The translations under genes were made by a program, and so were the position numbers. From JBJHCA01 sp050485785 (GTDB lineage: Bacteria; Bacteroidota; Bacteroidia; Chitinophagales; Saprospiraceae): DNA of 16,152 bases. Shown here in pieces: positions 1 through 6,093 of this stretch. The DNA is taken from the NCBI GenBank assembly GCA_050485785.1, contig JBJHCA010000075.1, positions 1 to 16,152 on the forward strand, written 5' to 3'. The notes under the pieces are model-generated. The model worked only from the letters and a program-made list of their open reading frames with translations, searched no databases and had not been told where the DNA came from. Positions within the stretch are counted from its first letter, which is position 1. Each line of letters starts with the position of its first letter.

Positions 1-691
1 GTATTACCGCCACTTCCGCGATAAAGAGGCCTACAAAGCTGAAGCTTTGAATCTGGGAATCAACCGCATTCATTTTTCCATGGTCAATCATTCCGGGGCT
101 ATTCTTCCACCTGGATTTCAGGAGGAGCTTTTCCGCATCAACACAGCTGACCTGCAAAGCAAGTGGGTGGAGATCTACCGCACCCGGCCTGATGGCGTGC
201 AGTTTGACTATGAAGTGATTACCCGGATCAACAGGCTTGATGTGAGTCCCGAGGTAGTGCGGGAACGCGAGTACATCGATGAAAAGGAGATTGAAGATGG
301 TTTTCAGTACGTACTGGATGCCAACGGCAATGTGATGAAAGACAGCCTGGGCAATGATATCAAGATCCCGAAATACACCACTATTCGCGCAACTGTATTG
401 GAAGTCCATCAGCGCAAATCTGCTTTGGTAACCGGTATTTTTGAAATTGTGGACCGCAGAAAAGGCGAACCGGTGTTTACATCGCCTCTGCGATCCGAGG
501 CCATTTTCGAAAACTTTGCCGCTACTTTCAGGGGTGATCGCCGCGCTTTGTCCAAAGAATCGCTGAATCGGCTGGGCAATCAGCCCGTGCCCTTCCCTAC
601 CGATGCCGATCTGGTGCTTCAGGCCGCGCATCAGCTCAAACCGTTTATCCGTAAATCGATTGTGGACAACCGCCGCTTGCTCGAATTTTAG
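1..691 (+). CDS. Conserved hypothetical protein, C-terminal part (5' end outside window)
   Basis: The reading frame is open from base 2 at the window edge to TAG at 689-691, giving 229 visible residues; the true start lies upstream. A TTG at 47 falls inside the open frame and is read as Leu, not as a start. The visible part has no predicted membrane helix, is rich in charged residues, and carries an acidic stretch (EREYIDEKEIEDG, about residues 90-102 of the visible part) followed by DANGNVMKDSLGNDIK and then a region (ALVTGIFEIVD, then PVFTSPLRSEAIFENFAATFRGD) that looks like alternating beta strands. From memory the pattern resembles a Bacteroidota-wide family of uncharacterised proteins that are often lipoproteins with an N-terminal helical repeat region; that N-terminus is not in view, so signal peptide and cell location cannot be judged. 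No function is assigned. It is followed by a hairpin-rich gap and is probably not in an operon with the deaminase. Confidence 0.8.
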   Translation, partial: YYRHFRDKEAYKAEALNLGINRIHFSMVNHSGAILPPGFQEELFRINTADLQSKWVEIYRTRPDGVQFDYEVITRINRLDVSPEVVREREYIDEKEIEDGFQYVLDANGNVMKDSLGNDIKIPKYTTIRATVLEVHQRKSALVTGIFEIVDRRKGEPVFTSPLRSEAIFENFAATFRGDRRALSKESLNRLGNQPVPFPTDADLVLQAAHQLKPFIRKSIVDNRRLLEF

Positions 692-728
692 GGTATATTG
701 ACGGATGATTGTTCATCACTCTTTGTGG

Positions 729-765
729 CACCGCTTCGCGGTGATGTAAAAGAAATCGTTTCTTT
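729..765 (+). terminator. Two consecutive hairpins after the hypothetical gene (possible terminator or repeat)
   Basis: Hairpin 1 has stem CACCGC (729-734), loop TTC, stem GCGGTG (738-743). Hairpin 2 has stem AAAGAAA (749-755), loop TCG, stem TTTCTTT (759-765). A weaker CCC/GGG hairpin with a TGAA loop follows at 787-796. They lie between the stop at 691 and the deaminase start at 826. Hairpin 1 has no downstream T run, but the T-rich right arm of hairpin 2 could serve as one. The cluster could be a terminator for the upstream gene or a dispersed palindromic repeat; I cannot separate these from one window. Confidence 0.4.
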
Positions 766-825
766 GTCCCTATTAAAGGCATTAAGCCCTGAAGGGGGAA
801 AAAGTCATTAAAAATCAATGTTATC

Positions 826-1278
826 ATGACCCCTGAAATTTTCGATCCCTTTATGGAAGCCGCCTATGAGGAAGCAAGGACAGGCAGAGATGAAGGCGGC
901 ATCCCCATTGGATCAGTGCTTGTGCATCGGGGTAAAATAATAGGCCGCGGACATAATCGCAGGGTACAGAAAGGCAGCACAGTGCTGCATGGGGAAATGG
1001 ACGCACTGGAAAATGCCGGCCGGCTGCCTGCAGCTGTTTACCGGGAGTGCACGCTGTACACAACCCTGTCACCATGCAGTATGTGCAGCGGGGCAGTACT
1101 TTTGTACGGTATTCCGCGCATAGTGATCGGAGAAAATACCACCTTTTTGGGCGAGGAGGCCTTGCTTGCCTCCAGAGATGTAGACGTTAAAGTTCTACAG
1201 CACCCGGGTTGCATAGCTTTGATGCAGGAATTTATTGCCCTTCATCCCCGGCTCTGGAACGAAGACATCGGAGCGTGA
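826..1278 (+). CDS. Cytosine deaminase, Fcy1-like (CDA-fold zinc deaminase)
   Basis: The 150-residue product should hydrolyse cytosine to uracil and ammonia in the cytoplasm (pyrimidine salvage). It has the zinc-deaminase signature: HGE at residues 55-57 (zinc ligand His55, proton shuttle Glu57) and SPCSMC with zinc ligands Cys84 and Cys87. Similarity to yeast Fcy1 runs the full length: EGGIPIG near residue 23, GRGHN at 40-44 (Asn44 matches the substrate-binding Asn51 of Fcy1), LYTTLSPC at 77-84, YGIPR at 94-98, and the C-terminal WxEDIG at 144-149, whose Asp147 matches the base-binding Asp155. These features separate it from tRNA adenosine deaminase TadA and from guanine deaminase, although the substrate remains inferred. 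The ATG at 826 gives the expected family length (yeast enzyme 158 residues). No Shine-Dalgarno site is seen. It stands alone, with gaps of about 130 and 180 bases on its sides. Confidence 0.9.
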   Translation: MTPEIFDPFMEAAYEEARTGRDEGGIPIGSVLVHRGKIIGRGHNRRVQKGSTVLHGEMDALENAGRLPAAVYRECTLYTTLSPCSMCSGAVLLYGIPRIVIGENTTFLGEEALLASRDVDVKVLQHPGCIALMQEFIALHPRLWNEDIGA

Positions 1279-1292
1279 ACGGGCTGCCCCGT
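1279..1292 (+). terminator. Short hairpin directly after the deaminase stop
   Basis: ACGGG (1279-1283), loop CTGC, CCCGT (1288-1292) starts on the base after the TGA stop. Only a TTT follows, about six bases downstream, so this is at best a weak intrinsic terminator. Confidence 0.25.
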
Positions 1293-1334
1293 GAGGCTTT
1301 AAACCCCGGGCCACTTATGCATTCTGACTTTCAA

Positions 1335-1374
1335 TTGTCTTATCAATAAATATTTCTTCAAAATACCATCTTTA
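1335..1374 (+). promoter_or_regulatory. Possible promoter of the lipoprotein/sigma-factor cluster
   Basis: An A/T-rich patch inside the 177-base gap before the lipoprotein gene contains TTG at 1335-1337 and TACCATCTTTA from 1364. This only loosely resembles the Bacteroidota TTG...TAnnTTTG pattern. It is listed because it is the most promoter-like part of the only sizeable gap upstream of four closely packed genes. The rest of the gap (1293-1334 and 1375-1455) shows nothing recognisable. Confidence 0.2.
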
Positions 1375-1455
1375 CCCAACCCGGGGTACCTGAATCTGCG
1401 TCCATATCACTGAACGCGACCGGTGTGCATCATTCACTTTTTAAAACTATAAACC

Positions 1456-2736
1456 ATGAAACAAAGCAATACGCTGCCCTTTGCCCTTCTGGCTCTGGTG
1501 GCTTCCCTGAGCATCATGCTTCAGACTTCCTGTACTTTTGATGATTGTACTGCTACCATTACCTACTCACAGTTTGATCCGGTGTACATGACGCGCGCTC
1601 AGCTCAATGAGTCGGTGGTGGCAGAGCCCGCACGTCCATTGGAAAGACCGCATAAGGTTTACGTTTACGGTCAGTATCTGCTCATTGGTGAGCAGAATCT
1701 GGGTATCCATGTGTATGATAACATTAACCCCAGTGCACCTGTGGCACTATCGTTTATCAGCATTCCCGGCAATAATGACATGGCCGTTATGAACGGTTTT
1801 CTTTATGCCGATCAGGTATCCGATCTCATTGTGCTTTCGTTGAGCAATCCCGCTTCGGCAGAACTGATATCAAGGCAGCAAGATTTTTTTGACCACTGGT
1901 GTACGGGCTGCCACTTCCATGATGCTCAGGGCTATCTGGCCTATTTCCGCGAACGGGAAGTTACGGAAATCGTGGATTGCCATGGCGCAGGGCCACGTCG
2001 CGGAAGTTTAGCCACCTTCGACAGCCAGTCAGGTAATCCGGCACCAACCGGCGGAGTTAACTCGCAATCCGGAACCGGAGGCTCCATGGCGCGTTTCACT
2101 TTACTCAACGGGCATCTTTATGCCGTGGATCATACCAAATTGTATACCGTATCCATCAATGACCCTTGGGCACCCGTGATGATGAATGAAACTCAGCTTG
2201 GCTGGGGCATAGAAACCGTTTATCCGTTTAAAGACAAGCTTTTTATCGGGTCTAACACCGGAATGTTTATTTACGATGTGAGCCAGCCGACCAACCCACA
2301 GTACCTCAGTTCCTTTGAGCATGCACTGGCCTGTGATCCCGTAGTGGCCAATGACGACCGGGCTTATGTTACCCTGCGAACAGGAAACATCTGCCCCAAT
2401 GGTGCCAATCAGCTTGACGTGCTGGACATCAGCAATATACTTCAGCCGGTGCTGCTTAAATCATATCCCATGCAAAACCCCCATGGCCTGGCCATTCGCG
2501 ATAATACCCTGTATGTGTGTGAAGGCCGGCACGGGCTTAAAATCTTTGATGCATCCGAAGATATGACCATCGACAAAAACCGGCTGGCTTACCTGAAAGA
2601 CCGCCATGCCTACGATGTAATTTCTCTTTCAGCTGATCATCTTCTCCTCACCGGTGACGATGGTATTTACCAATACAATGTCAGCAATCCAAAAGACCCC
2701 AAACGCTTGAGTCATATTCCAGTTGTCAATCCATAA
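1456..2736 (+). CDS. LVIVD-repeat beta-propeller lipoprotein
   Basis: The 426-residue protein begins with a signal peptide (hydrophobic residues 8-22) ending in a plausible lipobox, LQTSC, with Cys26 as the lipidated residue. The body has repeated units of the LVIVD type (PF08309), each with a hydrophobic strand, a G(I/M/L) step and a (D/N)xxNPxxP or DISNPxxP element: around GIHVYDNINPSAPV (83-96), LYTVSINDPWAPV (229-241), GMFIYDVSQPTNP (269-281), LDVLDISNILQPV (320-332) and IYQYNVSNPKDP (404-415). Such repeats fold as beta-propellers and probably act in binding at the cell surface or in the periplasm; no enzymatic role is known to me. A loop between the second and third units carries CTGCH at 149-153 and DCH at 174-176, which could bind metal or haem, or be chance. 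The ATG at 1456 is supported by the signal peptide. The next gene starts 10 bases downstream, so co-transcription is likely. Confidence 0.88.
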   Translation: MKQSNTLPFALLALVASLSIMLQTSCTFDDCTATITYSQFDPVYMTRAQLNESVVAEPARPLERPHKVYVYGQYLLIGEQNLGIHVYDNINPSAPVALSFISIPGNNDMAVMNGFLYADQVSDLIVLSLSNPASAELISRQQDFFDHWCTGCHFHDAQGYLAYFREREVTEIVDCHGAGPRRGSLATFDSQSGNPAPTGGVNSQSGTGGSMARFTLLNGHLYAVDHTKLYTVSINDPWAPVMMNETQLGWGIETVYPFKDKLFIGSNTGMFIYDVSQPTNPQYLSSFEHALACDPVVANDDRAYVTLRTGNICPNGANQLDVLDISNILQPVLLKSYPMQNPHGLAIRDNTLYVCEGRHGLKIFDASEDMTIDKNRLAYLKDRHAYDVISLSADHLLLTGDDGIYQYNVSNPKDPKRLSHIPVVNP

Positions 2737-2746
2737 ACCGGCCGCC

Positions 2747-3517
2747 ATGAAATACTTATTGGTTATACTTTTTTTAGCATGGCAGTTGGTTGAGCTGAGT
2801 GCACAACAAACAGATACCCGCGATATCGTTTATCTTCATGATGGCAGCCGGATAGTGGGTGTAGTCACCGAATATTCACCCGACTCGCATGTGAAGATCA
2901 TTACTGCATCAGGAGTGGAACTCACCCTGCCTGCCTCATCCGTAAAACGCGTCGATATTGGCGGGCCTGCCGCTCAATCTGTGCCTGACGCAACAGTACC
3001 CAGAAAAACCACGGAAAAAGGGTTCCGGTATCTGGTTTCCTCCACCTTGCTCAGGCCTTACAATCCCGACAGGTTTGGCACTCCATATCCGGGGTTCAGC
3101 CTGCAGGGCGGAGCTATATACAGGTTTACTCCCTGGGTGGGAGCTGGGGTAGTTACCGGCTTTGACTATTATGAATCCGGCACGGGGCAGGGGCTCGTTC
3201 CTGTTTATGCCACCGGTATGCTCAGTATGCCTAAGGATGCCAACAGCTTGTTCTTCAGAGCCGGATTAGGGTATAGTATAGGTGTAAAGCAAAGAAACTC
3301 AGATATTTTGTACAACAAAGGTGGTATCTTTGCCCAGGCGGGAGGAGGTGTAGAGTTTTTTTCACGAGGCCGTACCGCAATGTTGATTGAACTGGCCTAT
3401 GTACATCAGGAAACTGTTTTCAGTTTTGAAAGCTGGGGATGGGGTTGGAACACCGCAGTGATTACGGAGGACATAACTTACCGAAGATTGCGTTTAAACT
3501 TAGGCATAACTTTTTAA
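2747..3517 (+). CDS. Small outer-membrane beta-barrel protein
   Basis: I place the start at ATG 2747, because it opens directly into a signal peptide (MKYLLVILFLAWQLVELSA, likely cut before Gln20); a TTG at 2723 in the same frame would add eight polar residues ahead of it. The product is 256 residues. After the signal comes a small beta-rich module (about 26-70) of the form DIVYLHDGSRIVG...ELTLPASSVKRV, a pattern frequently seen near the N-terminus of Bacteroidota surface proteins. The remainder (about 95-256) alternates Gly/aromatic strands (GFSLQGGAIYRFTPWVGAG, GLGYSIGV, AQAGGGVEFF) and ends LRLNLGITF, with a terminal Phe as expected for an outer-membrane barrel. The size suggests about eight to ten strands. 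Its ligand is unknown. It lies 10 bases after the lipoprotein gene and 14 bases before the sigma factor gene, which suggests one transcript and perhaps a shared envelope role. Confidence 0.75.
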   Translation: MKYLLVILFLAWQLVELSAQQTDTRDIVYLHDGSRIVGVVTEYSPDSHVKIITASGVELTLPASSVKRVDIGGPAAQSVPDATVPRKTTEKGFRYLVSSTLLRPYNPDRFGTPYPGFSLQGGAIYRFTPWVGAGVVTGFDYYESGTGQGLVPVYATGMLSMPKDANSLFFRAGLGYSIGVKQRNSDILYNKGGIFAQAGGGVEFFSRGRTAMLIELAYVHQETVFSFESWGWGWNTAVITEDITYRRLRLNLGITF

Positions 3518-3531
3518 CACCCGGCATTTAT

Positions 3532-4113
3532 TTGAAAATCAACAGACCTGCATATACCGAAGAAGAGATCATCTCTGGCTGCGTCCAAAACCGGCGCAAG
3601 TTCCAGGAGATCCTTTACCGTCAGTATTTTGACAGGATGTATACCATGTGTATGAAGCACACCCGGCACAGCGAAAGATCCATGGAAATTGTCAATAGTG
3701 GATTCCTCAAAGTGTTTATGCAAATCGGTTCTTTCAACGGGCAAGGTAAGCTTTACAGTTGGATCAGAACCATAGTGTACCGTACAATGGCTGACTGGTA
3801 CCGGGAGAACAAACAATACATGCGCTTTATCAGTTTGGATGAACCTGGAGAACTGCACGATTCAGGGTATAACACCCCAGCCGACAACATGAATGAGCAC
3901 GATATTACCGTGTTGCTCAACGGACTACCCGAAAGATTGTGCGAGGTTTTTCGTCTCTATGCACTGGAAGGTTACTCCCACCGCGAAATTGGCCATCGGC
4001 TGGGAATATCTGAAGGAACAAGCAAATGGCATCTTTCTGAAGCCCGAAAACGATTAAAAACCATGCTTGAAGAAGGACAAATGGTGAATAATGCCACAAA
4101 AAACAGGATATGA
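3532..4113 (+). CDS. ECF-type sigma-70 family RNA polymerase sigma factor
   Basis: The chosen start is TTG 3532, giving 193 residues beginning MKINRPAYTEEEIISGC, a usual ECF N-terminus. The frame stays open further upstream to an ATG at 3439, but that would overlap the previous gene by 79 bases and add residues unlike the family. Sigma region 2 occupies about residues 15-92 (RRKFQEILYRQYFDRMY, then GKLYSWIRTIVYRTMADWYRENK). Region 4 occupies about 125-178 (LNGLPERLCEVFRLYALEGYSHREIGHRLGISEGTSKWHLSEARKRLK is the region read in pieces: core-binding/-35 helix-turn-helix at about 149-170). Region 3 is absent, as in ECF factors. It should direct RNA polymerase to a small regulon, possibly including its own cluster. 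The stop overlaps the next start as ATGA (4110-4113), a coupling usual for a sigma factor and its partner regulator. There is no separate cytoplasmic anti-sigma gene beside it. Confidence 0.88.
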   Translation: MKINRPAYTEEEIISGCVQNRRKFQEILYRQYFDRMYTMCMKHTRHSERSMEIVNSGFLKVFMQIGSFNGQGKLYSWIRTIVYRTMADWYRENKQYMRFISLDEPGELHDSGYNTPADNMNEHDITVLLNGLPERLCEVFRLYALEGYSHREIGHRLGISEGTSKWHLSEARKRLKTMLEEGQMVNNATKNRI

Positions 4114-5375
4114 AAACCATGCAGGATAAAGGCTGGAACGCCATGAAAAATCTACTCGACGAGCAGATGCCCGTACAGAAAAAACCACTCTGGAGAAGAC
4201 TTTCTCCACTTGTGTTATTTTTACTGGCATTATCCGTTTCTGGAGTATTATACCTCAATCACCAGCAACAGTTTACCGGCGACATGCTTTCAGCATTTAA
4301 GGCACCACAATATGGCAATGATTCTGACAATCAAATTTTTGAAGTTGAAAACATTGAAAAACACATCCCCAATGCCATTTCTTCCCTCGCTTCAGAATTT
4401 ACTGAAACATCCTCTTCATTGCCCCTGACTCCTGATGTTAATCCCTTAATGCTTACCGAAACCAATTCCACGCCGATCCAAACTGAACAATCAAATAATG
4501 GTCGCATCGTCACTGAAAGAAAAAATCAACCTACACGAGATGTAAAGAAAATAAACGATCATATCACGGATTTGAATGAATACAAAACACATCCTGAAAC
4601 TCAAACAAACATCGTTGACGACCAGGTAATTGCTCTTCGTCCTGCTGATGTCATTGTATCGGACTATGAACACTCTTCAACGTCTTTGGCAATGCTGGCT
4701 ACCCTGCAGGCTGAATACCTGCCTGTATTAGCCGAATTGTCCGCACCCATGGCACCGGATATACTGCCACTGGCCCAGAATATTTTTCAGCTCAGAGCGC
4801 ATGGAAACTTCATTGCCCTGCCTGGGCATGGAGTGAATGGAGGCTCTGCAGGTTTATCGGCCCGGTTGGCGCTGTCAAAAAAAGCAGGATTGCTTGCCGG
4901 AGCATCGCTGGGATACATCAGGCCCTACTCTCCCTTGCGCGAAGAGGCAGGTGTGTTTAATCAATTAGGTACTCAAGAAGAGCAGGATGGCGTAATTTTC
5001 CCCGACAACTACCACAGGATCAGACATTACTGGCATGCTCATTACTCGGCATCAGCAGCGTATAAGCCCTGGACCCCGCTGGAATTACAGCTTGGCATGT
5101 TTCACATTACCCGCCTCAACCGGCCTGAAACCAACCGCGTGTTTACCACGGACAATACTACTTCTGAGCCTCTTGACAATCAGGAAAACTGGAGAGACTT
5201 TCACGATTCGTTTACCGGGCTGCAAACCGGCCTCAGTATACAGATCACACCCCGATGGAGTGTGGATGGCCGATATATGCTGGGATTCAAAAAATGGCTA
5301 ACGCCATCTTCTGACTTGGGCAAAGGGCCTCACATGCAACTGTTTAAGGCAGGGATAGCCTACCGTTTTCTTTAA
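4110..5375 (+). CDS. Single-helix membrane protein with barrel-like C-terminus; putative anti-sigma partner
   Basis: The 421-residue protein has three parts. Residues 1-31 are a short polar, basic tail (KKPLWRRLS before the membrane) that would face the cytoplasm. Residues 33-50 (PLVLFLLALSVSGVLYLN) form one transmembrane helix with no cleavage site after it. Residues 51-220 are a low-complexity Ser/Thr/Asn/Glu-rich linker. Residues 225-421 have strands of outer-membrane-barrel character (NFIALPGHG, GSAGLSARLALS, AGLLAGASLGYI, LQTGLSIQI, RWSVDGRYMLGF) ending in LFKAGIAYRFL. The translational overlap with the sigma gene and the positive-in membrane topology suggest that it regulates the sigma factor, with the short N-terminus as the contact. 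This is inference: the tail is much shorter than a typical anti-sigma domain and shows no HxxxCxxC zinc motif. Alternatively it is simply an envelope protein co-expressed with its regulator. Confidence 0.72.
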   Translation: MKTMQDKGWNAMKNLLDEQMPVQKKPLWRRLSPLVLFLLALSVSGVLYLNHQQQFTGDMLSAFKAPQYGNDSDNQIFEVENIEKHIPNAISSLASEFTETSSSLPLTPDVNPLMLTETNSTPIQTEQSNNGRIVTERKNQPTRDVKKINDHITDLNEYKTHPETQTNIVDDQVIALRPADVIVSDYEHSSTSLAMLATLQAEYLPVLAELSAPMAPDILPLAQNIFQLRAHGNFIALPGHGVNGGSAGLSARLALSKKAGLLAGASLGYIRPYSPLREEAGVFNQLGTQEEQDGVIFPDNYHRIRHYWHAHYSASAAYKPWTPLELQLGMFHITRLNRPETNRVFTTDNTTSEPLDNQENWRDFHDSFTGLQTGLSIQITPRWSVDGRYMLGFKKWLTPSSDLGKGPHMQLFKAGIAYRFL

Positions 5376-5553
5376 AGGGCTTCGGGTCTTCAGACAGCTA
5401 TGTAATTACAGGCCTGGTCTGGTTTTCGGAGATTTTAATTACTTTTGGCTCCGGGTCAATTCCGCTTAGCCGGTATATCCCCTCATACAACAATGCATTA
5501 TACCGGCATGGAAACGGCATCATCAAAAAGGTACCATCTGCCGGCAAGAACGA
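5376..5553. other. Intergenic region between the sigma-factor cluster and the membrane protein
   Basis: No clear promoter or terminator is visible in these 178 bases. There is an 8-base palindrome CAGGCCTG near 5414. On the minus strand an 82-codon frame spans 5646 to 5398 and crosses into the membrane-protein gene; its C-terminal half (DPEPKVIKISENQ near the end) looks protein-like, but no start or homolog is evident, so I do not call it a gene. Confidence 0.3.
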
Positions 5554-6069
5554 ATGAACATGACGCTGGCAGAACTTATTGAATTCATCAATCAACATCC
5601 CTGGATAGTGCTTACTTATTTTCTGGGTCTGCCACTTTCTGCCCATCTGGCCACCAGGGCTTACAGGCGATCGCGGCTGAAACAGTCATGGCTGTACGTC
5701 TTCAGCTTTTTTGTGTATTTCTCCTGCATTCCCGGTATTGCATCGGCTTCGCTTACCGCATACCGTCTGATATTTGATGGTGCAGGACTACTTGATTTGA
5801 GTGTGCTTATCTATATTTTGCCGGTAGTTTCCATGGTGCTTACACTGTACATCATTCGCCGAAAAGTAAGTTTTGACAGCATTCCCGGGTTTGACCGCAT
5901 CTGGGGTTTAATCATCATCATCTTCGCAGTGATCGTGATGTTTGTTGCCATCGATAAAATGAGGATACTCCTTATTTTCAGAGCACCCATTTATTGGCTG
6001 ATCTTGTTTTTTGCCGTGTTTGTTCTGATGATGGTGTACGGCTGGCGAAAAATGCAGCACAAAAAGTGA
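5554..6069 (+). CDS. Small integral membrane protein of unknown function
   Basis: The 171-residue product has four likely membrane helices: about residues 15-33 (HPWIVLTYFLGLPLSAHLA), 46-70 (WLYVFSFFVYFSCIPGIASASL), 80-100 (LSVLIYILPVVSMVLTLYII), and 117-135 (IWGLIIIIFAVIVMFVAI), with a further hydrophobic segment at 143-162 that would make five. It ends in a basic tail (WRKMQHKK), which would favour the cytoplasm. I recognise no motif or family with known function. ATG 5554 is used; a second ATG at 5560 is equally possible and would remove only two residues. A 178-base gap separates it from the previous gene. It converges on polX with 24 bases between the stop codons and no clear terminator. 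Confidence 0.75.
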   Translation: MNMTLAELIEFINQHPWIVLTYFLGLPLSAHLATRAYRRSRLKQSWLYVFSFFVYFSCIPGIASASLTAYRLIFDGAGLLDLSVLIYILPVVSMVLTLYIIRRKVSFDSIPGFDRIWGLIIIIFAVIVMFVAIDKMRILLIFRAPIYWLILFFAVFVLMMVYGWRKMQHKK

Positions 6070-6093
6070 TGTATCCAAAAAATGCTCCTTCAG

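Noticed and set aside
138..185. Second CDA-type or nucleotide-binding motif in the first gene
   Set aside because: No HxE or PCxxC pattern, Walker motif or other catalytic signature is present in the visible part.
645..827. Minus-strand 60-codon frame over the hairpin-rich gap
   Set aside because: It runs over palindromic DNA and into neighbouring genes; such frames arise readily in repeats, so the DNA rather than a protein is reported.
3514..3858. Minus-strand 114-codon frame opposite the sigma factor
   Set aside because: The sigma-factor frame has clear region 2 and region 4; the opposite frame has no motif.
3917..4258. Minus-strand 113-codon frame with a hydrophobic stretch
   Set aside because: It is antisense to the sigma-factor end and to the helix of the next gene; hydrophobicity arises from the complementary codons.
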